A stretch of 11,756 bases of DNA from Spirochaetota bacterium (lineage in GTDB: Bacteria; Spirochaetota; JAGLSM01): the NCBI GenBank assembly GCA_023135745.1, contig JAGLSM010000023.1:1-11756 (forward strand), given 5' to 3'. The translations under genes were made by a program, and so were the position numbers. The notes beneath the pieces are model-generated. The model was not told the origin of the DNA. It ran no database searches and saw only the letters and a program-made list of their open reading frames with translations. Positions within the stretch are counted from its first letter, which is position 1. Every line of letters starts with the position of its first letter. Positions 1 to 6,184 of this stretch are shown one piece after another.

Positions 1-981
1 ATAACGGATCCTTATCATGGAATGAATGATTTGAAGAAAAAACTTATCAGGGCGGTTGGCGACCCGATGCTGAGGTTTAAAGAGGATGGCTTGAGGCTGA
101 TCAGAGCTTGCCGTTTCGCGGGGCAGTTGGAATTCAAAATTGAGAAAGATACATTTGACGCTGTAAAAAAACGTTTGGACAATTTTACAAATATTTCTGT
201 TGAAAGAATCAAAGATGAAATAATTAAAATCATGAAGGCTCCTAAACCTTCTTTAGCTTTTGAATCCATGAGGACCAGCGGGCTTTTAGAAATGATTATA
301 CCTGAACTTCTTGAAGGTTTTGGTGTTGAGCAAAACGAATTCCATAAATACGATATATATTATCATAATTTATATTCCTGTGATGCAGCATCACAGGATT
401 CATATATAATCAGGCTGGCCGCCCTGTTTCATGATATTGGGAAAATGCGTTCAATGCGTAATGTTGAAAAAAAAGGCGGTGAATCAGGCAATCCTGTCTT
501 CTATAATCATGAACTGATTGGGGCAAGAATGACTGAGAGAATTTTAAGACGCTTGAAATTCTCTAATTCTGACCGGGAGAAGATTATTCACCTAATAAAA
601 AATCATATGTTTCATTATACAAATCAATGGACTGACGGAGCTGTTCGAAGGTTCATGAGAAAAGTTGGTCTTGAGAATATTTCCAGTGTTTTTAAACTCA
701 GGGAAGCAGACAGGGCAGGAAACGGTAAAAAGCATGGGCCCGCAAAGTCATTGGCGCGTCTAAAAAAGCGTATTGATGCTGTTATTGAGGCGGAAAACGC
801 CATTACTGTTAAGGATCTGAAAATAAATGGATATGACATAATGGAAGTTTTTTCCATAAAACCGGGTAGGATTATAGGTGATATACTTGATGCTTTACTT
901 GAAGAGATACTTGATGATCCTGAAAAAAACGAAAGAGATACGTTGCTGTCAATAGCCAAAGCGATTCTTAAGATAGGATAG
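1..981 (+). CDS. cca: CCA-adding enzyme / poly(A) polymerase, C-terminal part (5' end outside window)
   Basis: The enzyme adds or repairs the 3' CCA of tRNA, or polyadenylates RNA; this family cannot be split reliably by sequence. The reading frame is open from base 1, so the N-terminal nucleotidyltransferase head with its GxGG and DxD motifs is upstream of the window. The visible part starts with ITDPYHGMNDLKKKLIRAVG, followed by GDP, RFKEDGLRLIRACRFAGQL: the head-neck signature of class II bacterial enzymes, including the ED..R..R nucleotide-binding region. An HD phosphohydrolase-type domain follows (LFHDIGK; His-Asp codons at 430-435), then a C-terminal helical region to the TAG stop. HD domains of this family can carry 2',3'-cyclic phosphodiesterase or phosphatase activity. 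The ATG at 22 lies inside the conserved neck and is not the true start. A repeat element begins at the last base of the stop codon. Confidence 0.9.
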   Translation: MTDPYHGMNDLKKKLIRAVGDPMLRFKEDGLRLIRACRFAGQLEFKIEKDTFDAVKKRLDNFTNISVERIKDEIIKIMKAPKPSLAFESMRTSGLLEMIIPELLEGFGVEQNEFHKYDIYYHNLYSCDAASQDSYIIRLAALFHDIGKMRSMRNVEKKGGESGNPVFYNHELIGARMTERILRRLKFSNSDREKIIHLIKNHMFHYTNQWTDGAVRRFMRKVGLENISSVFKLREADRAGNGKKHGPAKSLARLKKRIDAVIEAENAITVKDLKINGYDIMEVFSIKPGRIIGDILDALLEEILDDPEKNERDTLLSIAKAILKIG

Positions 982-1166
982 AACACAGATGACGCGGATG
1001 CAACGGATTTTCGCTGATTTTTTCTTTAGGGTTTTGTTTTTAATAATTTATTTTATAAAGTAAATTAAAAGATAAGGAAATAATAAGAGGTTTAAATAAA
1101 CGATTTAAAAAAGATCTGCATTGATCCGTTGTCCCGATAAAAAGAATCGGGATAAGATCAGTGTTC
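981..1166. repeat. Interspersed repeat with imperfect inverted ends
   Basis: The left end reads GAACACAGATGACGCGGATG, with CAACGGATTTTCGCTGATTT after it. The reverse complement of the right end (1166 leftwards) reads GAACACTGATC, and further in ACAACGGATCAATGCAGATC. So both ends carry GAACAC-N-GAT and CAACGGAT blocks in inverted orientation, around an AT-rich centre of about 90 bp without an ORF. The right arm contains its own perfect 7-bp hairpin (TCCCGAT 1132-1138, ATCGGGA 1146-1152). From memory, similar ACAGATGACGCGGAT / CAACGGAT strings recur in intergenic DNA of many environmental bacteria. This copy is probably a non-coding, non-autonomous repeat. It overlaps the cca stop by one base. 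Confidence 0.6.
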
Positions 1167-1230
1167 CTATATCTGAATTTGGATAGAGGGTGTATTGGGT
1201 GATTGAGCTGATTATTTTTAGGAGGTATAA

Positions 1231-1623
1231 ATGTTTGTAACCAAATATGTTTTAGTTTTAATGATTTTATTATTCACCATTGTTTCGTGTGCTGAAGGTG
1301 ATGATTTAGAAGGGGTATGGCAGAGTTATGATAATCCGCCATATGTTGCTCAGTATCAGTTTGAATCATCTTCATATACCTGGACTTTGTTTTTGACAAA
1401 TTCTTCGTCACCGACGCGCTTATATGGGATTTCCGGTAATTTTCGAGTAGAAGGTGCAAATATATTTTTTACTCCGGCTTCTGACTATATATTGACCAAT
1501 TCTGTTTGGTCAAATGCCTCAACTACGAATATCGAAGTAAGCGCGCCTCATTCCATATCTGATAATGTTATGATTCTGGATATAGGTAATGGATATTCCA
1601 ATTACAATAAGTTTGCCCCTTGA
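1231..1623 (+). CDS. Small predicted lipoprotein
   Basis: A 130-residue exported protein of unknown function. Residues 1-19 form a short signal peptide (MFVTKYVLVLMILLFTIVS) followed by Cys20. The lipobox IVSC is looser than the enterobacterial consensus but is the kind seen in spirochaetes, so the mature protein is probably lipid-anchored at Cys20. The mature part begins with AEGDDLEGVW and then alternates short polar and aromatic beta-like segments (YQFESSSYTWTLF, YGISGNFRVEGANIFF). This resembles small lipocalin-like or avidin-like lipoproteins with an L-x-G-x-W start; that assignment is only a pattern impression. A strong Shine-Dalgarno, AGGAGG at 1220-1225, supports the ATG at 1231. The stop overlaps the region where the next gene starts, so the two are probably co-transcribed. 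Confidence 0.75.
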   Translation: MFVTKYVLVLMILLFTIVSCAEGDDLEGVWQSYDNPPYVAQYQFESSSYTWTLFLTNSSSPTRLYGISGNFRVEGANIFFTPASDYILTNSVWSNASTTNIEVSAPHSISDNVMILDIGNGYSNYNKFAP

Positions 1624-1628
1624 TTATT

Positions 1629-2336
1629 ATGAAAAAATTTAAAATATTCTTTTTAACAATAATTTTTCTGTTTATCTCATTACAAGTCTTTTCAGGTATT
1701 GTAATTACTTCGGAAATAAAGTCCGATTCATACATGGGGACCGGTAAGGTAAAGCATTTTCAGAAAATTTTTATAACATCCGGATGGGTAAGGGTAAATG
1801 ATAAAAAAAAGATTATTATTTACAACAGACGCGGTAATATTCTTAATGTACTTTTTCCGGAAGACAGAGAATACATGGTTGTTGACTGGAAGAACCTGGA
1901 TAAAATATTTAAAAAGACCAAAGAGCATCTTAAAAACATAGCCGCCTATATAAACAAAACCGGAAAAAAGGTCAGGGTTTCACAATGGCTGACTGATTTA
2001 TGGATAGGCTCAATGAGTTCAAAAGTATTCAAGACAAAGATTCATTATTATATAGCTTCATCTATCAGGATTCCTGATGCCTGGAGAAACTATCTTTTAC
2101 AAATAAGCAGGATACAGGGCGGGATCGGCATCTGGGGTGAAGCCGGAAAAAGATTCCTGAAGATCAAGGGTTATCCTGTAAAAACAGAAATGACAATGAC
2201 AATGTTCGGCAGAGATTACAAGAGTACTGTTAAGGTTATTAATATAAAATATAAAAGAATTCCTTATTCAATCTTCAGGATACCCAAAGGCTATACAAAG
2301 ATATCCTTTGATATGGTTCGTTTCCAAAAAGGCTGA
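1629..2336 (+). CDS. Exported DUF4412/LolA-like protein
   Basis: A 235-residue exported protein of unknown function. Residues 1-22 form a clear signal peptide (Lys-rich start, long hydrophobic core, end near VFSG). The mature part has a beta-rich N-terminal half in the style of LolA/DUF4412 proteins: residues 52-86 run from GWVRVNDKKKIIIYN to LFPEDREYMVVDW, the usual 'molecule modified / stored value / last used in Tyr' pattern. The C-terminal half holds GYPVKTEMTMTMFGRDYKST and IPYSIFRIPKGY, matching the 'G-[FY]-P-[VL]-K-[TS] ... P-x-G-[YF]' ending of that group. Such folds often bind lipid or hydrophobic ligands in the periplasm; this is inference here. ATG 1629 is preferred because it opens a normal signal peptide. 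An in-frame TTG at 1620 would overlap the upstream lipoprotein stop. Neither candidate has a strong Shine-Dalgarno, which suggests translational coupling to the lipoprotein gene. Confidence 0.65.
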   Translation: MKKFKIFFLTIIFLFISLQVFSGIVITSEIKSDSYMGTGKVKHFQKIFITSGWVRVNDKKKIIIYNRRGNILNVLFPEDREYMVVDWKNLDKIFKKTKEHLKNIAAYINKTGKKVRVSQWLTDLWIGSMSSKVFKTKIHYYIASSIRIPDAWRNYLLQISRIQGGIGIWGEAGKRFLKIKGYPVKTEMTMTMFGRDYKSTVKVINIKYKRIPYSIFRIPKGYTKISFDMVRFQKG

Positions 2337-2360
2337 TTCTTTTTTACAGAGATATTATAT

Positions 2361-2442
2361 ACCTGAACAATTCCATTTTGTCATTTTTTTAGACACGGAT
2401 TTGTGTGTTTATTTAAAATGTAAATTTGTCAGGTCTTTTTAT
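2361..2442 (+). terminator. Possible terminator of the lipoprotein/DUF4412 pair
   Basis: ACCTGA at 2361-2366 pairs with TCAGGT at 2429-2434. Pairing continues inward through CAA/TTG with a one-base bulge, and CTTTTTATGTTTT follows the right arm. The loop is long (about 50 nt) and contains a small ACAC/GTGT hairpin at 2393-2406, so this is a weak terminator candidate, placed 25 bp after the 2336 stop. Confidence 0.25.
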
Positions 2443-2577
2443 GTTTTATTCTTGAAGTTGCTATTTTGGATTCACATGTTTTTTTATTTTTATTGGGGAC
2501 TCTGATTTTAATCCTATAATGTTTATTAAAAGAGTGTTTTTTCCATAAATCTACTATCTAATCCATCATAGGCTGTT

Positions 2578-2659
2578 AGCGAAGTCTATAATAAATTCAG
2601 TAATATCTGTATATTTTAATTTAAAATCAGTGTTAATCATGTATGCTTCGACTATCGCT
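2578..2659. repeat. Decayed short inverted repeat
   Basis: AGCGAAGTC at 2578-2586 is the reverse complement of GACT-TCGCT at 2650-2659, apart from one inserted A. The right copy sits in GCTTCGACTATCGCTCAGTA, which resembles TTCGACT..CGCTCAG strings that I recall as dispersed intergenic repeats in several bacterial groups. The intervening 63 bp is AT-rich and non-coding. It may be a remnant of a small mobile repeat. Confidence 0.3.
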
Positions 2660-2698
2660 CAGTATAAAAATCTATGTTAAAAAAAACTTAAATTTTCC

Positions 2699-2725
2699 TA
2701 AACCCAAATTCTAAATTCCCGATAA
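2699..2725 (+). promoter_or_regulatory. Sigma-28 (FliA) type promoter for the FlaA-like gene
   Basis: TAAA at 2699-2702, exactly 15 bases, then CCCGATAA at 2718-2725. The FliA consensus is TAAA-N15-GCCGATAA, so the -35 core and spacer match fully and the -10 matches at 7 of 8 positions. Transcription would start near 2731-2733 and give a leader of about 130 nt before ATG 2866. The location upstream of a flagellar-sheath-type gene makes a chance match less likely. Confidence 0.65.
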
Positions 2726-2732
2726 ACGTAAA

Positions 2733-2748
2733 AGGAAACGGATTTCCT
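2733..2748 (+). promoter_or_regulatory. 5'-terminal hairpin with ACGGA in its loop (CsrA-like site)
   Basis: AGGAAA at 2733-2738 pairs perfectly with TTTCCT at 2743-2748 and leaves the tetraloop CGGA. The loop with its closing A reads ACGGA (2738-2742), which fits the ANGGA core that CsrA/RsmA proteins bind in hairpin loops. The hairpin would lie at the very 5' end of the transcript predicted from the sigma-28 promoter. Binding by CsrA is inference. Confidence 0.4.
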
Positions 2749-2830
2749 GTAAAAAAAATGGACTTTAACTTGTTTATCATTGGGAGTTATCAATTGCAGA
2801 ATAATCCGTTTACAAAAGTATTCCGCATAG

Positions 2831-2861
2831 TTTCTCCCGCAAAAAATATTTCCGGGAGGGA
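2831..2861 (+). promoter_or_regulatory. Hairpin sequestering the Shine-Dalgarno of the FlaA-like gene
   Basis: CTCCCG at 2834-2839 pairs perfectly with CGGGAG at 2853-2858. Two T-G wobbles and a T-A pair extend the outer stem to 2831/2861, giving 9 bp around a 13-nt A/T-rich loop. The right arm contains the whole Shine-Dalgarno GGGAGGG (2854-2860), so the folded leader would hide the ribosome site. The same arm carries AGGGA (2857-2861), another ANGGA match. This suggests on/off translational control. Confidence 0.5.
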
Positions 2862-2865
2862 ATCC

Positions 2866-3798
2866 ATGAAAAATTTAAAGAGAAAAGTACTGGTCATTTG
2901 GAGTATACTTGTTTTACTCATTATAATGATACCCGGTCTCATAATTGGATTGGTAGATACCTATGTCATTAATTTTGCTGATTATGAAAGAAGAATTTTT
3001 AAAGAGTATTCTGCGAATACAAATAAGGGCCGTTATAAGAAGGATGGATCTCCGAATTTTATATTAAATCCTATGATAATGGCGCTTAGTAACTGGAAAG
3101 TCAGCGTGAAATCCTCCGGTCTAAGGACTAAAAATGTTTTGATGTCTATGTGTCTTGGAGTAAAGAGCCGGGAACATAATCAGGATGTCCTTGGTGTCAG
3201 GATAAATTTTCCGGAAACAAGACAAAATGATAGAGCAATAATAAGCCCTCAGTTTGAATTTAACGCATACAATGTACAAGGAAATTTTGCTAACCTGTCA
3301 AACGGTGTTGTCGCGAATGTTGGTTATATCAAAGAAGTATCGATATGGGTTAAGGGAAGAAATTATCCTTATAACCTCGCGTTGCGGCTTGCAAATGAAA
3401 ATAATATTGAAAAGGAATTTTTCTTTGGTCACATGAAGTTCGACAACTGGCGTAAACTGACCTGGTTGAATCCGAATTATATTGATTCCATTAAGGACAG
3501 AATCCTGATAAGGAAGCCGATGTACCCAAAAGATCTGCCCTATTTCAGATTCAGGTCTCTTGTAGTGTACAGACAGATGGACCAGATTGGCGGAGACTTT
3601 ATTGTATACTTTAGAAATATCAGAATGATTTTTGAAGAACATACAAGCAAACCTCTTACAGCTGACATCAATGATGAAAAAGTATGGAAAATAATGCAGA
3701 AGAAGGCGCAAGCTATAATGGACAAGGAACACAAGAAACTTGCTGATAAGGCTGATATTTACAGAAATGAGATTAATAGGCTGAAAAAAAAGAAATAA
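2866..3798 (+). CDS. FlaA-like periplasmic flagellar filament outer-layer (sheath) protein
   Basis: Spirochaete FlaA coats the FlaB core of the periplasmic flagella. The 310-residue product matches this family from about residue 77 (NWKVSVKSS, then VLGVRINFPE at 108-117) to 257. The best stretches are NVGYIKEVSIWVKGRNYPYN (151-170), FGHMKFDNWRKLTWLNPNYI (187-206), DRILIRKPMYPKDLP (211-225) and GGDFIVYFRNIRMIFEE (242-258). They correspond to family patterns N-[VL]-G-x-I-K, [FN]-x-x-W-[RK]-x-[LV]-x-W-x-N-x-x-Y and GGDF-x-x-Y-x-[KR]-[DN]. Unusual points are an N-terminal Lys-rich segment with a long hydrophobic helix (8-30) and no obvious cleavage site, and a charged, Lys-rich helical tail (259-310) beyond the usual end. 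ATG 2866 is chosen because GGGAGGG lies 5 nt upstream and it starts the signal/anchor. An upstream ATG at 2758 lacks a ribosome site and would add a leader-derived peptide. A divergent paralogue rather than the main FlaA is possible. Confidence 0.8.
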   Translation: MKNLKRKVLVIWSILVLLIIMIPGLIIGLVDTYVINFADYERRIFKEYSANTNKGRYKKDGSPNFILNPMIMALSNWKVSVKSSGLRTKNVLMSMCLGVKSREHNQDVLGVRINFPETRQNDRAIISPQFEFNAYNVQGNFANLSNGVVANVGYIKEVSIWVKGRNYPYNLALRLANENNIEKEFFFGHMKFDNWRKLTWLNPNYIDSIKDRILIRKPMYPKDLPYFRFRSLVVYRQMDQIGGDFIVYFRNIRMIFEEHTSKPLTADINDEKVWKIMQKKAQAIMDKEHKKLADKADIYRNEINRLKKKK

Positions 3799-3811
3799 AA
3801 TAATTTTCTGA

Positions 3812-3840
3812 TTGACATGTAAATTCATGATAACTTATCT
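3812..3840 (+). promoter_or_regulatory. Weak sigma-70-type promoter candidate
   Basis: A perfect -35 hexamer TTGACA at 3812-3817 is followed after 17 bp by TTATCT (3835-3840), a poor -10. It lies about 30 bp upstream of the membrane-protein gene at 3872, in a 73-bp gap after the FlaA-like gene. No terminator is visible between them, so read-through is equally possible. Confidence 0.3.
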
Positions 3841-3871
3841 TTACTTCAGAATGTAATCAGGAGGGACTAAT

Positions 3872-4309
3872 ATGTTGTGGTTGGTTTTAGCTTGCCTTTT
3901 AAGCGGATTTATAGCTGCGTCGATATTTCTTATAGAAAAGATACCGGCGCTTGAGCCCGCGAAAAGATTTACCCCGGTGCTGTCGGTTCCGGTTGGTTTG
4001 TTTTCAATAATGGTTGGGATTATCAAGTTTTTTTCACCCAGTGTTGATTTTAGAGCTACAAAAGATGGAGTAAAGTATCTAATGGATACTTCCGCTGCTA
4101 TGATTTTTCTGGGTGATCTTATGCCCGCGATTGCTGCTATTCTTGCCGGGATGGTTTGTTCAGTTTCACTGCTGAAGTTTATAAACATTGATCAGGAAAA
4201 GAAGAACTCAATCGAAAGTAAACTCTCCATGTGGAAGGTTCCAATAGGTCTACTGGCAATAATCGCGGGACTGGTTCATCTTGTAACATGGGACAAAGCA
4301 TTTTTTTAA
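3872..4309 (+). CDS. Four-helix membrane protein with an internal duplication
   Basis: I do not recognise a family. The 145-residue product has four hydrophobic segments at about 3-21, 37-54, 77-103 and 122-139, joined by short charged loops. The two halves look duplicated: LLSGFIAASIFLI (9-21) aligns with ILAGMVCSVSLLK (90-102), and VPVGLFSIMVGIIKF (39-53) aligns with VPIGLLAIIAGLVHL (123-137), with nearly equal spacing between blocks (30 and 33 residues). Each half is thus a two-helix unit with a conserved VP-[VI]-GL motif starting the second helix. Shine-Dalgarno AGGAGGG at 3859-3865 fixes ATG 3872. The Nif3-family gene follows after 39 bp on the same strand, so they may form an operon. 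Function is unknown. Confidence 0.75.
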   Translation: MLWLVLACLLSGFIAASIFLIEKIPALEPAKRFTPVLSVPVGLFSIMVGIIKFFSPSVDFRATKDGVKYLMDTSAAMIFLGDLMPAIAAILAGMVCSVSLLKFINIDQEKKNSIESKLSMWKVPIGLLAIIAGLVHLVTWDKAFF

Positions 4310-4348
4310 AAACCCGGCTGATAAATGAAGAACAGTTGGGGGTGACTT

Positions 4349-5110
4349 ATGCTGCTTGATAAGTTTTGCGGATATATTAACGATCTTTTTTCAGTTCAAA
4401 CAATCAAGGATTATTCCAACAATGGTTTGCAGGTTGAAGGACGCGGGGATATATCCAGGGTTGCTTTTTCTGTCGATGCTTCAATGGATGGATTTGAAAA
4501 AGCAGCCGCGGTTGGTGCTGATATTATAATTGTTCATCATGGACTCTTTTGGGGTCAACCTTTAATGATAAGCGGTTATCACCGCCGAAGAGTACAATTC
4601 CTTTTAGACAATGAAATCTCATTATACGCACTTCATCTTCCTCTTGATTATCATAAAACTCTCGGAAACAATACTGCGATTGCAGAATCGGCAGGGTACC
4701 GTGTATGCGATGAAACTCTCTATTCAAATGGGGATTATGCAGGATGTATTGCTGAACATGAAAAGGGTTTTCTTATTGAAGATATTGTTGATAATTTAAA
4801 AATCTCTCTCTCAGTATCTCCTTTAAAACTATTTCCTGATGATTATAATAATGATCTTATAAAAAGAATAGGTGTAGTAACAGGTTCCGGTATGCGTTAT
4901 GGTATAGACGCGGCGCGGATGAACGCGGAATTGTTTATAACCGGAGAATCAAGCCACGCCTGGTATCACCCGATTGTTGAGACCGGTATTCCGTGTCTTT
5001 TATACGGCCATTATATAAGTGAGACGCTTGGTTTAAAAAGATTGTTAAAAAAGATAAAGAAAGATCTAAAGCTTGAAGGCGTGTTTATTGATACTCCTTC
5101 CGGGATGTGA
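4349..5110 (+). CDS. Nif3/YbgI-family dinuclear metal protein
   Basis: This is a member of the Nif3-like (DUF34) family, also annotated as GTP cyclohydrolase 1 type 2 homologue. It is widely conserved, forms toroidal hexamers with a two-metal site, and its physiological role is unsettled. The 253-residue length matches the short bacterial form such as E. coli YbgI (about 247), without the inserted PII-like domain of longer versions. The N-terminus has the family pattern DYSNNGLQVEG (21-31). Metal ligands are visible: His63-His64 in VHHGLFWG, Asp100 in HLPLD, and His221 plus Glu225 in GHYISET. The GVVTGSG motif is at 176-182. TTGGGGGTGA just upstream is a good ribosome site for ATG 4349. The stop overlaps the GTG start of the next gene, which implies translational coupling. 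Confidence 0.9.
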   Translation: MLLDKFCGYINDLFSVQTIKDYSNNGLQVEGRGDISRVAFSVDASMDGFEKAAAVGADIIIVHHGLFWGQPLMISGYHRRRVQFLLDNEISLYALHLPLDYHKTLGNNTAIAESAGYRVCDETLYSNGDYAGCIAEHEKGFLIEDIVDNLKISLSVSPLKLFPDDYNNDLIKRIGVVTGSGMRYGIDAARMNAELFITGESSHAWYHPIVETGIPCLLYGHYISETLGLKRLLKKIKKDLKLEGVFIDTPSGM

Positions 5111-5763
5111 GAAAGATGATTAGATTTACCATTGCTGCTATAATATTATTTATGTTTTTACCTGAGTCATATTCGAAAGAAAAAAAGTTTATTTTTAAAC
5201 ACGGAATAAAAAAATCAGGCCTTGTTGTACAGGTTATACATAAAAGGATGAATCTTAAATCCACGTTAATAAAATTTGCCAAAGGATCATTTCGAATTAA
5301 GTCGGATTTAGGTTCATTTAATTTTTTTAAAAAAACAGATAATTTAACGGAAGTGTGCCTGGATAGTTATAATGATTCTTACAACAGTACAATAAAAAAA
5401 ATGATGAATCAAACAATTCATCCGGAAGTGCTCTTATCTATAACAAGAAGAATGGAACAAAAATCCTATATTAATATGTTTACTCTTCATCTTATTTCCC
5501 CTGCTTTATCCTACCTATACATAGATTATGAAAATCCCTTTATTAACAGGCCGGATCTCTGGTTTAGGGTTATTATGCATGTTGGTATTGATTTATTGGG
5601 ATATTCAGCTATTTCAACTAAAGGATTTACACAGAAGCATAAATTCAACATAACCTCTGTGTTGTTTTTATTTTTACACAGGATTGTTTTTTTACCCGAT
5701 TTTATGTTTGAAACGGACATCTACAATAAAACTGCCAGGGCCGGATACAGATTTAAATTTTAA
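5107..5763 (+). CDS. Exported protein of unknown function, coupled to the Nif3-family gene
   Basis: I do not recognise a family. The reading frame opens with GTG at 5107, overlapping the Nif3 stop by four bases (GTGA). An in-frame ATG at 5116 is an alternative, giving 215 residues. Counting from that ATG, residues 1-20 form a signal peptide (MIRFTIAAIILFMFLPESYS) with probable cleavage before KEKK. The mature protein is basic and rich in aromatic residues, has two hydrophobic stretches in its C-terminal half (around VIMHVGIDLLGYSA and ITSVLFLFLHRIVF), and ends in GYRFKF. A terminal Phe is common in outer-membrane beta-barrel proteins, but the length and helix-like segments do not prove that. 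The stop (5761-5763) overlaps the stop of the opposing PilZ gene. Confidence 0.65.
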   Translation: MRKMIRFTIAAIILFMFLPESYSKEKKFIFKHGIKKSGLVVQVIHKRMNLKSTLIKFAKGSFRIKSDLGSFNFFKKTDNLTEVCLDSYNDSYNSTIKKMMNQTIHPEVLLSITRRMEQKSYINMFTLHLISPALSYLYIDYENPFINRPDLWFRVIMHVGIDLLGYSAISTKGFTQKHKFNITSVLFLFLHRIVFLPDFMFETDIYNKTARAGYRFKF

Positions 5764-6092
5764 AGTGTTTCCGCGTAATTAGCTATATTGTTTGTGTCCC
5801 CAAGGAATTGGGCCCCGTATTTGTTTATTGTAAAAAATGTATGTCTTACTATTTTGGCTTTTTCTTTTATTACGCCGTGTCTTAAATTAAAAATTATTGT
5901 GACATCCTGGCCTCTTTTTACCCTGACGTCAGATTGAAAACCTACTCCCTGCGAGCTTACATTGGTAATATAGCATTCAAAAACATTTTTTGCTCTGTCT
6001 GAATCCATGGCAAAAAAGGAGTTTTGATGCAGCTCTTTTCTTTTGGTGTATCTTCTCTCCTTGTTATTATTTGATCCCGATTTTAAAAACAT
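5760..6092 (-). CDS. Stand-alone PilZ-domain protein (predicted c-di-GMP binder)
   Basis: PilZ domains bind cyclic-di-GMP and adjust motility, adhesion or envelope functions. The 110-residue product is little more than one PilZ domain. The first ligand motif RxxxR is Arg14-Tyr-Thr-Lys-Arg18. The second, (D/N)x(S/A)xxG, is Asn44-Val-Ser-Ser-Gln-Gly49 in ITNVSSQGVGF, followed by beta strands VTIIFNL and a typical YGAQFLG near 92-98. Both nucleotide-binding motifs are intact, so binding is expected. Read on the minus strand, GGGGGAGA sits about 5 nt before ATG 6092. The gene is convergent with the upstream exported protein, the two stop codons overlapping by three bases. The FlaA-like gene nearby makes motility a reasonable but unproven target. 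Confidence 0.85.
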   Translation of the reverse strand: MFLKSGSNNNKERRYTKRKELHQNSFFAMDSDRAKNVFECYITNVSSQGVGFQSDVRVKRGQDVTIIFNLRHGVIKEKAKIVRHTFFTINKYGAQFLGDTNNIANYAETL

Positions 6093-6184
6093 ATCATCTC
6101 CCCCTTTTAATGATTTATTGCTGAATAAACAAAAAATTCTCTTTTACTCTTGTTTATACGAATGAACCCCCGAAAAAGGGCCAT

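Larger units (their letters stand above)
2337..2698. other. AT-rich region without a convincing gene
   Basis: No ORF here has a Shine-Dalgarno and plausible protein composition. The longest open stretch, 65 codons ending at 2505, encodes a Phe/Leu/Tyr-rich peptide typical of translated AT-rich non-coding DNA. Two structures are visible: a long-loop inverted repeat near 2361-2434 and a degenerate 9-bp inverted pair at 2578-2586 and 2650-2659. The promoter and leader of the next gene start at 2699. Confidence 0.6.

Noticed and set aside
624..986. 120-codon minus-strand ORF opposite cca
   Set aside because: It lies antisense to a conserved coding region and has a Ser/Phe-rich shadow composition.
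1133..1140. CCCGATAA as a second sigma-28 -10 box before the lipoprotein gene
   Set aside because: No TAAA lies 15 bp upstream, and the string is part of a hairpin in the repeat element.
2308..2505. 65-codon ORF on the plus strand after the DUF4412-like gene
   Set aside because: It overlaps the upstream gene, lacks a Shine-Dalgarno and encodes a Phe/Leu/Tyr-rich peptide of AT-rich non-coding type.
2758..2865. N-terminal extension of the FlaA-like protein from ATG 2758
   Set aside because: No ribosome site is present, and the extra residues precede a normal basic-hydrophobic start at 2866, which has GGGAGGG at proper spacing. The stretch is better explained as leader RNA.
3298..3828. 176-codon minus-strand ORF opposite the FlaA-like gene
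   Set aside because: It is a shadow of the strongly supported plus-strand gene; the composition is not protein-like and there is no ribosome site.
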